A DNA stretch of 54,073 bases, from contig MU603948.1 in assembly GCA_025201845.1 (NCBI GenBank), positions 145,560 to 199,632 of the forward strand, given 5' to 3'. Shown in pieces: positions 22,327-31,289 of the stretch. Positions within the stretch are counted from its first letter, which is position 1; each line of letters starts with the position of its first letter. Source of the stretch: Martensiomyces pterosporus (Eukaryota > Kickxellomycota > Kickxellomycetes > Kickxellales > Kickxellaceae). A program made the translations under genes and the position numbers. The notes below the pieces were generated by a model that was not told the DNA's origin, ran no database searches, and worked only from the letters and a program-made list of their open reading frames with translations.

Positions 22327-23136
22327 ATGGACAGTGCACTGGAGCACCTGGATGGCGAGAGAAAGCCACTTGACAGTGCCTACACCAATGCAGGCAATAA
22401 TCCCAAGCTATCTGATGCCGAAAAGACGCATGTTATTGAGCGCCTGAACACGTTTTATTCGAGGGACATTCTCAACATCGCTCGGTACTATGGCGACTGT
22501 CCCTCGGCAAAGAGCGCCCGTGTGTGCAACCTGGATGTAGACATGGTCACAGTCGAGTGGAGTTGGATCGACAAGAATGGAACTCCACATGTCCGAAGCA
22601 TGCAGTTCGACATCAGCAAGACACAGGGCCCCGCCACCACTATGAAAGGGGTGATGGACATGTCCAGCAATGCACGCCAGGCGCTTTTGGCACAAAGAGA
22701 AGCACAACAGGCAGCCTCGAGTGCCCCCAAGGAGCCAATCAAGTTCAAGCTCCCACCGCTCCCACTGATTGCTGCTACTTTGGGCGGATTTGCTGTTTTG
22801 GCATTCCTGGCATTCACAAGTACCGACAGTCTGCTCGCTCGCTGGGTATTTTGGATCCTCCCGCAAACGTTTTACTACGTGGTGCTTGTGTCCCTCGCTG
22901 TTATCCACTGCCTCGAGGCGGTGATTATGTTTCTGGCCTGCCGTCGCTACCAGAGACACTACCCGGGTGTCCTGGGCTCCAGCACTCAGCTCAAGTACAC
23001 CGTGAGCACCCTGGTGTTTGGCGTGTTCTCTGCTGTGCAGTTCACCAGGCAGGCGTTCACTCACTCGGACTACTCCATCGCGCTAGAAGTCAGTGTTGAG
23101 CCAAACGGCATCGACGACGCAGACGCGCAACAATAG
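22327..23136 (+). CDS. DUF2470 domain membrane protein
   Basis: 269 aa, single exon. Residues ~35-110 look like a DUF2470 domain (found in heme-utilisation-type and FMN-split-barrel proteins): ERLNTFYSRDILNIARYYGD, VCNLDVDMVTVEWSWIDKNG. A short linker leads to three likely membrane segments at about residues 140-163, 170-198 and 215-235, with a small cytosolic or lumenal tail. Fungal proteins with this DUF2470-plus-TM layout exist, but I know of no assigned function. It could be an ER or organelle membrane protein. The DUF2470 call is by pattern and has moderate certainty; the membrane segments are clear. Confidence 0.7.
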   Translation: MDSALEHLDGERKPLDSAYTNAGNNPKLSDAEKTHVIERLNTFYSRDILNIARYYGDCPSAKSARVCNLDVDMVTVEWSWIDKNGTPHVRSMQFDISKTQGPATTMKGVMDMSSNARQALLAQREAQQAASSAPKEPIKFKLPPLPLIAATLGGFAVLAFLAFTSTDSLLARWVFWILPQTFYYVVLVSLAVIHCLEAVIMFLACRRYQRHYPGVLGSSTQLKYTVSTLVFGVFSAVQFTRQAFTHSDYSIALEVSVEPNGIDDADAQQ

Positions 23137-23781
23137 CCGCCTGCCTGCCTGCTGCTGGTGCTGGTACTCACACTCCCTTCTTTTGCTAGAATGAACGCCT
23201 CCCTCTCTTTTCCGCACATGCAGCTTCCGCTGCCACCCTACTGCGGCATTGTCTGGCTTCCAGCTGCTCTATTTGTCCGTTACTTCTCTTCTGGGAGCAT
23301 GCAGCGCCTCTGTGCATTTGCTGTGAAATTGCGTGCTGCAGATGTGAATCACTATACCTCCCCTACTCCTACGCCGCTGTGATAATCGCGGGCGATCTCT
23401 GTTACCTCTGTGCCCCAGCGCTCACAGCGGGAGTGTTATCGTTTGTGAGGGTCGAAAGGGGATGATGATATGGCCCAGGATAGACAGCAGCAGCAGCGCA
23501 GCTCTGGTGTGAGCGTGGGAGGCGCGGTGCCTAGGCGTGTGTTTTTCTGGGCTTCAACACATATAAAAGGGGAGGCTGCATCCGCTGCCGCCATCACTTT
23601 CAAACAACACCGCAAGCAGCTTCCAAAATCCCCGTCCCAGGCTTTTTCTTTCCACCACCACTTTCTTTTACATAGCACAGCACACACACCCTTCTTTAGT
23701 GCTTCTGACCAAAAACCCTTTTGGCCCCATCTCGCCTGTCAAGCAACTCCATCAATAACAAGCACAGCCTCTTCTTCAGCA
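23137..23781. promoter_or_regulatory. MET6 promoter and leader
   Basis: A 645-bp region containing a TATA box at 23562-23569 and a CA/CT-rich leader of about 210 nt without G-rich stretches, typical of a strongly expressed fungal gene. The MET6 frame is open upstream to an ATG at 23470. That ATG lies before the TATA box and is rejected. Confidence 0.55.
23562..23569 (+). promoter_or_regulatory. TATA box of MET6
   Basis: TATAAAAG lies 212 nt before the MET6 start codon. The same octamer precedes CDO1 and the pyruvate kinase gene. Confidence 0.65.
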
Positions 23782-26100
23782 ATGTCTATCAAGTCTACCA
23801 TCCTTGGCTTCCCCCGCATGGGCTCTGACCGCCAGCTCAAGAAGCTCGTTGAGGGCTTTTGGGCCGGAAAGGTCACCGAAGCCGAGCTCGCCGAGGGCAG
23901 CAAGAGCCTCCGTGCCGAGCACTGGGCCCTCCAAAAGTCCTACGGCCTCACTGAGGTCCCCGTCGGCGACTTCTCCTACTACGACCACGTCCTCGACGCT
24001 GCCTTTGCCGCTGGCATCATCCCCGAGCGCTACCAGCAGGTCGACAACTCCGGCACCAAGGCATACTTCGCCATGGCCCGCGGTCTTCAGAACAAGAGCA
24101 TCGGCGTCGATGTCCCCTCCCTCGAGATGAAGAAGTGGTTCGACACCAACTACCACTACATGGTCCCTGAGGTTGCTGACAACCAGCAGTTCACCCTCCA
24201 CTCCACAAAGGTCCTTGACGAGTTCAACGAGGCCAAGGCTCTCGGATATTCCGCTCGCCCCGTCATCCTTGGTCCCGTCTCTCTGCTCGCGCTGAGCAAG
24301 ACCGCCAAGGGGTCGTCCTCGAAGCCCATCAGCCACCTCGCCGCCCTCATCCCTGTTTACACCGAGCTTCTGGGCAAACTTGCCGCTGCTGGCGCCGAGT
24401 GGGTCCAGGTCGATGAGCCCGTCCTCGCCCTTGACTTGGACGCCGCGGTCTACCAGCAGGCCTTTGTGCAGACATACACCGAGTTTGCCAAGGTCGCCGG
24501 CCTCAAGTACCTTCTTACCAGCTACTTTGACCGTCTCGGAGACAACCTCACGTGGGCAGCCACTCTCCCTGTCCACGGCATCCACCTCGACCTCGTGCGC
24601 GGTGCCGCCGACCTCGATGCTGCCCTTGAGCTCATCCCCGCAGACAAGGTCATCTCTGCTGGCCTCATCAACGGCCGCAACATCTGGAAGGCCAACCTGG
24701 AGAAGCAGCTCGCTGTGCTGGCCAGGATAGTCGATGCCCGCAAGTCTGCCGCCCCTGTCTGGGTCAACAGCTCTTGCTCCCTCCTGCACTCGCCGCACTC
24801 GCTCAAGCCCGAGGCCGGCCATCTTGACGAGGAGACTCTCAGCTGGCTGTCGTTTGCCGAGGAGAAGATCGAGGAGATTGCCATCCTTGCCACCGCCGCG
24901 GTCGATGCGGAGAGCGTCAAGGCGCAGCTCCAGAGCAACTCGGCCAAGGCTCTGAGCCGCGCGTCGTCTGAGCGTATCACCCGCCCTGCCGTCCAGCAGC
25001 GCCTTGCATCCATCACCGAGTCGTTCTACAACCGCCTTGCCCCCTTCGCTGACCGCCAGAAGGCCCAGCGCGCAGCCCTCAGCCTGCCCCTGTTCCCCAC
25101 AACCACCATCGGCTCCTTCCCCCAGACTGCCGAGGTGCGCCGTGCTCGCGCCCAGTTCCGCAAGGGCGCTCTGAGCCAGGAGGACTACCAAAAGTTCCTT
25201 GACGACGAGACCCGCAAGTGCATCGAGTGGCAGGATGAGGCTGGCCTGGATGTCCTTGTGCACGGCGAGTTTGAGCGCACTGACATGGTTGAGTTCTTTG
25301 GCGAGCACCTCGAGGGCTTCACCTTCACCAAGAAGGGCTGGGTCCAGTCGTACGGCTCTCGCTGCGTCAAGCCCCCAATCATCTTTGGCGATGTCTCCCG
25401 CCCTCATGCCATGACTGTCGACGTTTCCCGCTTCGCGCAGTCGTGCAGCAAGAACAAGCCCGTCAAGGGCATGCTTACCGGCCCGGTCACCATCCTCCAG
25501 TGGTCGTTCGTCCGTGACGACCAGCCCCGCTCGCAGACTGCTGGCCAGATCGCTCTGGCCATCCGCGACGAGGTTGTTGATCTCGAGGCCGCTGGCATCA
25601 AGGTCATCCAGGTCGACGAGCCTGCCATCCGCGAGGGCCTCCCCCTGCGCAAGGTCGACTACGAGGCCTATCTCAAGTGGTCCGTTGAGGTCTTCCGCCT
25701 GGCCACCACCGGCGTGAAGGACGAGACCCAGATCCACACGCACTTCTGCTACAGCGACTTCAACGAGATCTTCACTGCCATCAAGAGCCTTGACGCCGAT
25801 GTCATTACCATCGAGAACTCCAAGTCCGACCTCAAGCTTCTGGGTGCCCTTGAGGTCCACGGCTATGCAGCCGAGATTGGCCCTGGCCTGTATGACATCC
25901 ACTCGCCCCGTGTCCCCTCGGTTGAGGAGATGGCCGCCCGCTTCGATGCCCTGCAGAAGTACATCCCCGCCGAGAACCTCTGGGCCAACCCCGACTGCGG
26001 CCTCAAGACCCGTGGCTGGCCCGAGGTCAAGGAGTCCCTGACCAACCTTGTCGCTGTCGCTGCTAGCGCTCGCAAGGCCCACGCCGCCAGCCAGGCCTAA
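23782..26100 (+). CDS. MET6: Cobalamin-independent methionine synthase
   Basis: A 772-aa enzyme (yeast Met6 is 767) that transfers a methyl group from 5-methyl-THF polyglutamate to homocysteine. The N-terminal homologous domain starts with STILGFPRMGSDRQLKK. The C-terminal catalytic domain starts near LFPTTTIGSFPQT and carries the zinc ligands His654 and Cys656 (HTHFCYSDF), a conserved Glu in IENSKSD and Cys739 (NPDCGLKTRGW). MLTGPVTILQWSFVRDDQPR is also conserved. Codon use is extremely biased, to the point that the complementary strand is open over the whole gene, which fits very high expression. Single exon; it converges on the OPT gene. Confidence 0.98.
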   Translation: MSIKSTILGFPRMGSDRQLKKLVEGFWAGKVTEAELAEGSKSLRAEHWALQKSYGLTEVPVGDFSYYDHVLDAAFAAGIIPERYQQVDNSGTKAYFAMARGLQNKSIGVDVPSLEMKKWFDTNYHYMVPEVADNQQFTLHSTKVLDEFNEAKALGYSARPVILGPVSLLALSKTAKGSSSKPISHLAALIPVYTELLGKLAAAGAEWVQVDEPVLALDLDAAVYQQAFVQTYTEFAKVAGLKYLLTSYFDRLGDNLTWAATLPVHGIHLDLVRGAADLDAALELIPADKVISAGLINGRNIWKANLEKQLAVLARIVDARKSAAPVWVNSSCSLLHSPHSLKPEAGHLDEETLSWLSFAEEKIEEIAILATAAVDAESVKAQLQSNSAKALSRASSERITRPAVQQRLASITESFYNRLAPFADRQKAQRAALSLPLFPTTTIGSFPQTAEVRRARAQFRKGALSQEDYQKFLDDETRKCIEWQDEAGLDVLVHGEFERTDMVEFFGEHLEGFTFTKKGWVQSYGSRCVKPPIIFGDVSRPHAMTVDVSRFAQSCSKNKPVKGMLTGPVTILQWSFVRDDQPRSQTAGQIALAIRDEVVDLEAAGIKVIQVDEPAIREGLPLRKVDYEAYLKWSVEVFRLATTGVKDETQIHTHFCYSDFNEIFTAIKSLDADVITIENSKSDLKLLGALEVHGYAAEIGPGLYDIHSPRVPSVEEMAARFDALQKYIPAENLWANPDCGLKTRGWPEVKESLTNLVAVAASARKAHAASQA

Positions 26101-26616
26101 TTCTACCCTCTTTCTGTTGTTTCTAACTCTCATTTGCCTAATGCATAAACCAAATTCATAATCCTCGGCGTTTCTACAAGACACGAGCGGCATGCACCTG
26201 GTTTCCTTAGACCACGATGCTGAAGTTACAGAGGCCCTGCCGTACCTTTGAATATGCCATTGAATAATGAGTCTTCTGAGAAGGCAATCAGGTGCAGTGT
26301 CTCAGTGTTGACCAGCTCCGACGCATAATCTAAGCTTGACCAACGGCCAGGGTAGTAAGAAGGCAGCCGCCAAGCTCAGGGCTGGAGCAAGCACATCAAG
26401 GCATAAGATAAAAAAACCGCTAGAAAGGCAGCGGCAGCCAGAATGGCAGCTATGCTCCGCGTTGCAGAGCCAGCTATAGGCATCACTAGCGCCCATGCTG
26501 CTGAAGTGGCAGCACCAACACCTCATGCTCTTGCCACTGGGTTGAGAGTAAAGTTACTGAGCACTGGTATTTGGACTAACACTAAAATAATAATAAAGCA
26601 ACGGAAAATAGGCTGT
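26101..26616. other. Convergent 3' flanks of MET6 and OPT transporter
   Basis: A 516-bp spacer, more AT-rich than the genes around it, with candidate polyadenylation motifs on both strands: ATAAAC near 26144 (plus) and several TTATT/AATAA elements near 26583-26597. No gene is seen. Confidence 0.4.
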
Positions 26617-28845
26617 TTATGCTCTCTCGGTCAAGTACCCGCCAACACCAGCGAGTGGGCACAGGTTGCCGGATGTTCCCCACCATTCGGGTGCAGCGAC
26701 CTTTTGGAAGGCAAAGAAAATAAGAATTCCGCTGATGGCCAAGCCGGAATCCAGACCCGCCGAGGTGGCAAATGCATACCGCTGCCAGTTCTCTCGGAAG
26801 TACTTGTGCCAGATGAAGACGAGGAAGAACCCAGCGGTGAACCAGTTGACCAGCGTGTGAGTGGGCATCGGGGGCATGCTTCCCGAAATCGACAGGATGA
26901 CGGGGATGTGGATGTGTCTCCAGAAGCTGTTTGGATAGCGCTTGGACAGGTACCAGAATGGGATCGGGAGGAACACACCGAGGATGAACATGTAGAGCAT
27001 CGGGTGGTAGGGCGAGATCTTGCCAAACATGCGGCCGGGGCCGACGAGACCCCAGATGACAGATGCAGAGTAGAATGTAGCAGCAGATCTGCAGGTCCAC
27101 GGCATGCCCTCGGGCGTGCACATCTTGGGCACTGTGTTCATCAGCCAGTAAGAGACGCCGAGCTGCACGGTGCCGGCAATGATGGTGCCAACAATCTGCG
27201 CAAGGAACATGTGGCGGGGCGGTATCTTCATGTAGTGGCCAATCTTCTGGTCCTGCAGCAGATTGAGTGCCTGGGCCATGACGATGTAGCCGTAGACCTT
27301 GAATGTGACGTTGGCGATGGGGTCGCCGGCTCTGCCGTAGCCGATGATAAACTCGGTGATGATGTTCAGACCGGGCTGCTGGTTGGAAATCGCCTGGATG
27401 ATTCCAACAGGGACGGTGAAGATGAACGGGATGACGACCGAGAGCAGTACCCAGTACCACGGCATCATGTGGAACACCTCGCAGGTGACAATTGCAACGA
27501 CAAAAGTGACAACAAAGATGATTCCGTACCACCAGTGGGGCACCTCTGGATACCTGCGCATGAGCTTCATGTGGATGTCCTCATCCATGGTGCGGGACTG
27601 GCGCACACGCATGGCAATGTCCTTGCCATAGTTAAGAGCGATATACACGAGCAAGGCAAAGATGGCCGCGAAACCGATGCCATAGGTCATGCCGAACATG
27701 TAGGTCATGCGCAGATGGCCGTAGCTCTCGTACATGGCGGGGTCCAGCTTTTGGTCGGGCGTCATCACCTTGTTGATGTTGTACTTGGACCCGTTGGGCA
27801 GGAACAGGCCGGCAGAGTAGATTGGGTAGATTCCAGTGTCCCATGTGTTTGTGTAGTATCCAGCAGGAGTGGCTATCCAGACGATTATGACAAAGCCAAG
27901 GAAGAGGTTGCAGGACATGACCCACGGATAAGAGACCGGCGAGCCCAAGTAGGCTGCGATGGTCGACCAGTCCAGCGTCAAGCTGAGTATGCCCAAGCCG
28001 TTGTTGCCGTCGCCCAGCTGCTGGGCAACGACATTGTTGGGGGCAGCGATGCACAGGATGGGAATCATGCTGAGGACGGGGAACAGGAAGCCGGGGAGGA
28101 AGTACCAAACGAAGCTGGCGCCAAACGCCATCCAAAAAATTGCGGTGCGCGAGAACCTGCCGCCAAGCTTTTGTGTGTCGTGGAAGGTGCGGAACAGAGT
28201 AGCAGTAATCAGGGTCGATGGCCAAATCATCGCCGCGGGGTGGACGAGAAACCGGCGCGAGAAGCCGGCAAAGCTGTACCCAAGCAGCTGCGAGGTAAGC
28301 AGAAACAGATAGCTGGCGCCAAAGCCAAGATCGCTCTGGTACCACATCTTCTTGATGACGACGACATCGAGTGCATAGGCTGTTTGGGCGCAGGCAGTAG
28401 CGAAGATGGTGATGAGGACGTGCTCCTTGATGTTGAATGGACCTGGGTTGAGCGTCCACTCCCAGCCAAATGTGCGGAACTTGCGTGTTGGCAGGAGCTT
28501 GGCCATCACGTAGCCGATGGGGAAGGACACAATCTGGACGACAGCACTGCCCAGAGAGAGTTGGTTCTGGCGGAACCAGTAGAACTGGTTGACAAACGCC
28601 AGTGCACCACAGAAGATGATACCAAGAAACCAGGCGCGGAATGTCAACGAAGGCAAGTCGGGGTTGTCCTTGTTGGACACAGCAATACGCACGGTCTCAA
28701 AAGGCGAGTCTTCCTCTTCTTCTTCTTCGTTGAAGTGGCTTGCCTTCTCAAGACCGGCCTTTGCCTCAGCAGCACCGGTGTCATTCCAGTGCTCGTGCTG
28801 CAGAGATTCCTGGTGGCCCGGGCTGCCTTGCTGGACTATGCTCAT
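26617..28845 (-). CDS. OPT-family oligopeptide transporter
   Basis: 742 aa, single exon. It belongs to the fungal/plant oligopeptide transporter family (Isp4/Opt1), proton-coupled importers of tetra- and pentapeptides or glutathione at the plasma membrane. The N-terminal ~60 residues are hydrophilic with a run of glutamates (HFNEEEEEEDSPFETVRIAV). They are followed by the family signature NQFYWFRQNQLSLGSAVVQI, then NPGPFNIKEHVLITIFA, and about a dozen or more membrane segments. Conserved NQQPGLNIITEFIIGY, GRAGDPIANVTFKVYGYI and MCTPEG lie in the second half. The substrate cannot be told from sequence alone. The start at 28845 fits the acidic N-terminus. Confidence 0.94.
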   Translation of the reverse strand: MSIVQQGSPGHQESLQHEHWNDTGAAEAKAGLEKASHFNEEEEEEDSPFETVRIAVSNKDNPDLPSLTFRAWFLGIIFCGALAFVNQFYWFRQNQLSLGSAVVQIVSFPIGYVMAKLLPTRKFRTFGWEWTLNPGPFNIKEHVLITIFATACAQTAYALDVVVIKKMWYQSDLGFGASYLFLLTSQLLGYSFAGFSRRFLVHPAAMIWPSTLITATLFRTFHDTQKLGGRFSRTAIFWMAFGASFVWYFLPGFLFPVLSMIPILCIAAPNNVVAQQLGDGNNGLGILSLTLDWSTIAAYLGSPVSYPWVMSCNLFLGFVIIVWIATPAGYYTNTWDTGIYPIYSAGLFLPNGSKYNINKVMTPDQKLDPAMYESYGHLRMTYMFGMTYGIGFAAIFALLVYIALNYGKDIAMRVRQSRTMDEDIHMKLMRRYPEVPHWWYGIIFVVTFVVAIVTCEVFHMMPWYWVLLSVVIPFIFTVPVGIIQAISNQQPGLNIITEFIIGYGRAGDPIANVTFKVYGYIVMAQALNLLQDQKIGHYMKIPPRHMFLAQIVGTIIAGTVQLGVSYWLMNTVPKMCTPEGMPWTCRSAATFYSASVIWGLVGPGRMFGKISPYHPMLYMFILGVFLPIPFWYLSKRYPNSFWRHIHIPVILSISGSMPPMPTHTLVNWFTAGFFLVFIWHKYFRENWQRYAFATSAGLDSGLAISGILIFFAFQKVAAPEWWGTSGNLCPLAGVGGYLTERA

Positions 28846-31289
28846 GGCTAGTGGCAGTGTACGAGAGGCAAATGGACAGTGTTGGCGGGATTACAAATTG
28901 TAGACAGTGTATCAGGTAAGGATGTCTGAGAAACAACCACAGCTGGGAATAGGTAAAGGAGAAGCCGAATGTGCTTGATGGAAATTGCTGGTGGAGAGTT
29001 CCAGAGCAGACATTCTCTCCTTTTGTACTCTGGCACACCGTTCACTTGCAAGCTGTGCTGAACACGGCCCCACTCTGCTCGAAATCTCTATGCTGCCTGA
29101 GTTGCAATTGCAATCCCGCGCCCTGCTCTCGCTAGTAGCATGCATGTTCTGTGTGTTTTCTCTACACCCATGCTTGTTCTCCCCTCTCTCCCACACACAG
29201 ACCTCTTCATTATGAATTGCATTATCATACGTGCGTCGTTCAGGTTGCTGTTCTAGAACGGTACTCTTCTAGAATATGGATGCACATATTGTGCCATTTG
29301 CAATCCCCACTGCTGCATAGCACTTCCTTTTGTAGGGCACTGGGTGCTCATTCAAGTAGATGCCGTCGCTTCATTTGTCACATGCAACATCGGCCTGAGC
29401 TGTCTCTGGTACCAGGATTATCCTTCGCCCTCGCAGGGTTCGTCCGCCATTTGAGCGAGACATTCGCGCTTACTTGAGCTCCTGTCTGCCGACTACAGCT
29501 TGCTGGAATCGCAATGCAAGCCAACTCAGCAGAGATGCCTCATAGCAGTCGGCCGTTCAGCGATAAGGCCCGTCTTGCAAACCACGGAGAGCATATGCTC
29601 AAGGTACTGTGCTGGCGTTTCCCACCCTCCTGTGTGGAACCATCTTGGCAGCAGCACCTGATACACGATTGCTACTCTCCCACCGCCCTGAAAACGTCCG
29701 TAGAAACGTCCATTCCCACCTCTCCTGCGTGAAATGGTATTCCGTTTTCAGCGCATCGATTTTGGCTGACAGAGGGAACCGTCGAAAGAATGCCGTGGCA
29801 GGGCGATAATGGCGAATAAAAGAAAACACAAGTGGAAGGGACAAGAGAAAAGACATACAAATTGTTTGCGCCGTGTTCGTTGTCTCCCTCTCATGTTTGC
29901 ATTCTGCACTACAGCAGAAATTCTCTTGCATATCCTTGTCGTGTAGATGAGAAGCATGTGCCTTTCTGTCACTTGCATTTCGCCAGTTGTGCTCCAAGGA
30001 GGATGCAGGCTGTATGTAGCACAGGACGCGATCTTGCTTGCATGTTACTTCTAGGGATTGACTCTGCAGCGGATACTTCTAACTAGACCCTTCTGGGGAC
30101 AATCGCCTGCTCCTGTGTGCGGTGCCATTCCTATGGCTGGGCCTTGAGAGAGGCTGGATGGCTGCCAGGTGGTGATGTGTATGCGAGGGAATGACGCTGG
30201 ATGTCGTGAAAGCTAGGAAAGCGATAACCAGCATCAGTTTAGAGGTCCAGAGGTTGCCCGTCCATGCATGTCTTTCGGACGAGATGGCATGCAACACCGA
30301 TGCGTATAGAATTGGCGATGAGCAACGAGCACTGGATGCTGTACGGGATCTGGCGTGTGGTGAGATTGAACATGCCAACTCTACCCCCATCGAAATTAAA
30401 GATGAAGCACAAGTTTTGAGATGTGCTTGTCGGTATCGTTGCGTGAACATCTGCAACGAGCATGCTATTTGCGCATATTGCTGGCCTGTAGCACCAGCTG
30501 CGTATTGGGGAGCGGCCAACATCCAGAGGCAGCACATACATGCTGTGATCCTGGTGCCATGCTAATCAGCGAAGGCGTAATCAGCGATTAGATAATTGAT
30601 GCACAAGCTCCGTATTTGGCCAAGGCAAGCAGCATTTGCAAGCAAGAGCGCCGATCCCTGCAGTTGTTTACATGCGTTGGATCCTGTGGGGCAGGGTGCC
30701 GCATTCGCTGCGAGCTGGCCCTGAAAGAGAAGCAGTGCCTGTGCCCTCCAGATACATGCGCCCGCCTGCTTGTTCACGCTGACTCCACATCATGGCGGCA
30801 TGCCAAAATGCGGTGTATGGTGATGAAGTGTGTGACCCAATGTGGTCGCCTTTGAACCAGTTGACCCTTGTGCGCGTCCATGATGCGCCAGGTAGCGACA
30901 GATGAGTGCTCCACTCGCGCCCACATCCTTTTCAGCCATTACGTCAAAACAGGTTCTGTATGCCAGCAGTCAAGATTTCCGCTTTCGCTTATTTTGCTTG
31001 CGACGATCGCCTGCATCTTTTTGTGTACGCAAAAAGGCATTTTATTTTTATCATCCAGACTTTGTTCCTTCCATTCATTCATCCTGCCTTCCTTTGTTTC
31101 CTCATCTTTTTGCCTATTTGTGCTCTAATAACAAACGGCAGTACATCCAGTGCCACCTGTCGCCTGTCTCTCCGTGTCCTACATCTCTCTCCCACTCGCT
31201 TGGCTCACTTACTTCATTTAATTTTATATACGCTTATTTATCATCTTACTGAGCAGCGTAGTGGACAACTCGCGGTCTGACGAGCAACA
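28846..31289. other. 2.4-kb gap without a recognised gene, between OPT and OSCA-like genes
   Basis: Several open frames of 60-150 codons occur on both strands (longest at about 30079-30537 minus and 30191-30565 plus). None shows a recognisable domain, and they lack the GC3-biased codon use of neighbouring genes. Composition is more AT-rich. The last ~300 nt before 31290 are T/C-rich, as expected of the OSCA-like promoter and leader. The first part should hold the OPT promoter. I see no tRNA or rRNA. A noncoding RNA or a decayed gene is possible but not shown. Confidence 0.4.

Noticed and set aside
23470..23781. Upstream ATG extending MET6 by 104 residues
   Set aside because: The extension would cross the TATA box at 23562-23569, and Met6 homologues begin at the MSIKSTILGFPRMG position.
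23776..26193. 805-codon open frame on the minus strand opposite MET6
   Set aside because: It is in exact codon register with MET6 and results from lack of TTA, CTA and TCA codons; its translation is low-complexity Gly/Leu/Asp-rich with no family features.
26443..28851. 802-codon open frame on the plus strand opposite the OPT gene
   Set aside because: Same codon-register effect; the translation is His/Asp/Val-rich and resembles no membrane or soluble family.
30079..30565. Overlapping 124- and 152-codon frames in the gap before the OSCA-like gene
   Set aside because: Both strands are open at once, with no codon bias, no domain and no splice-joined partners.
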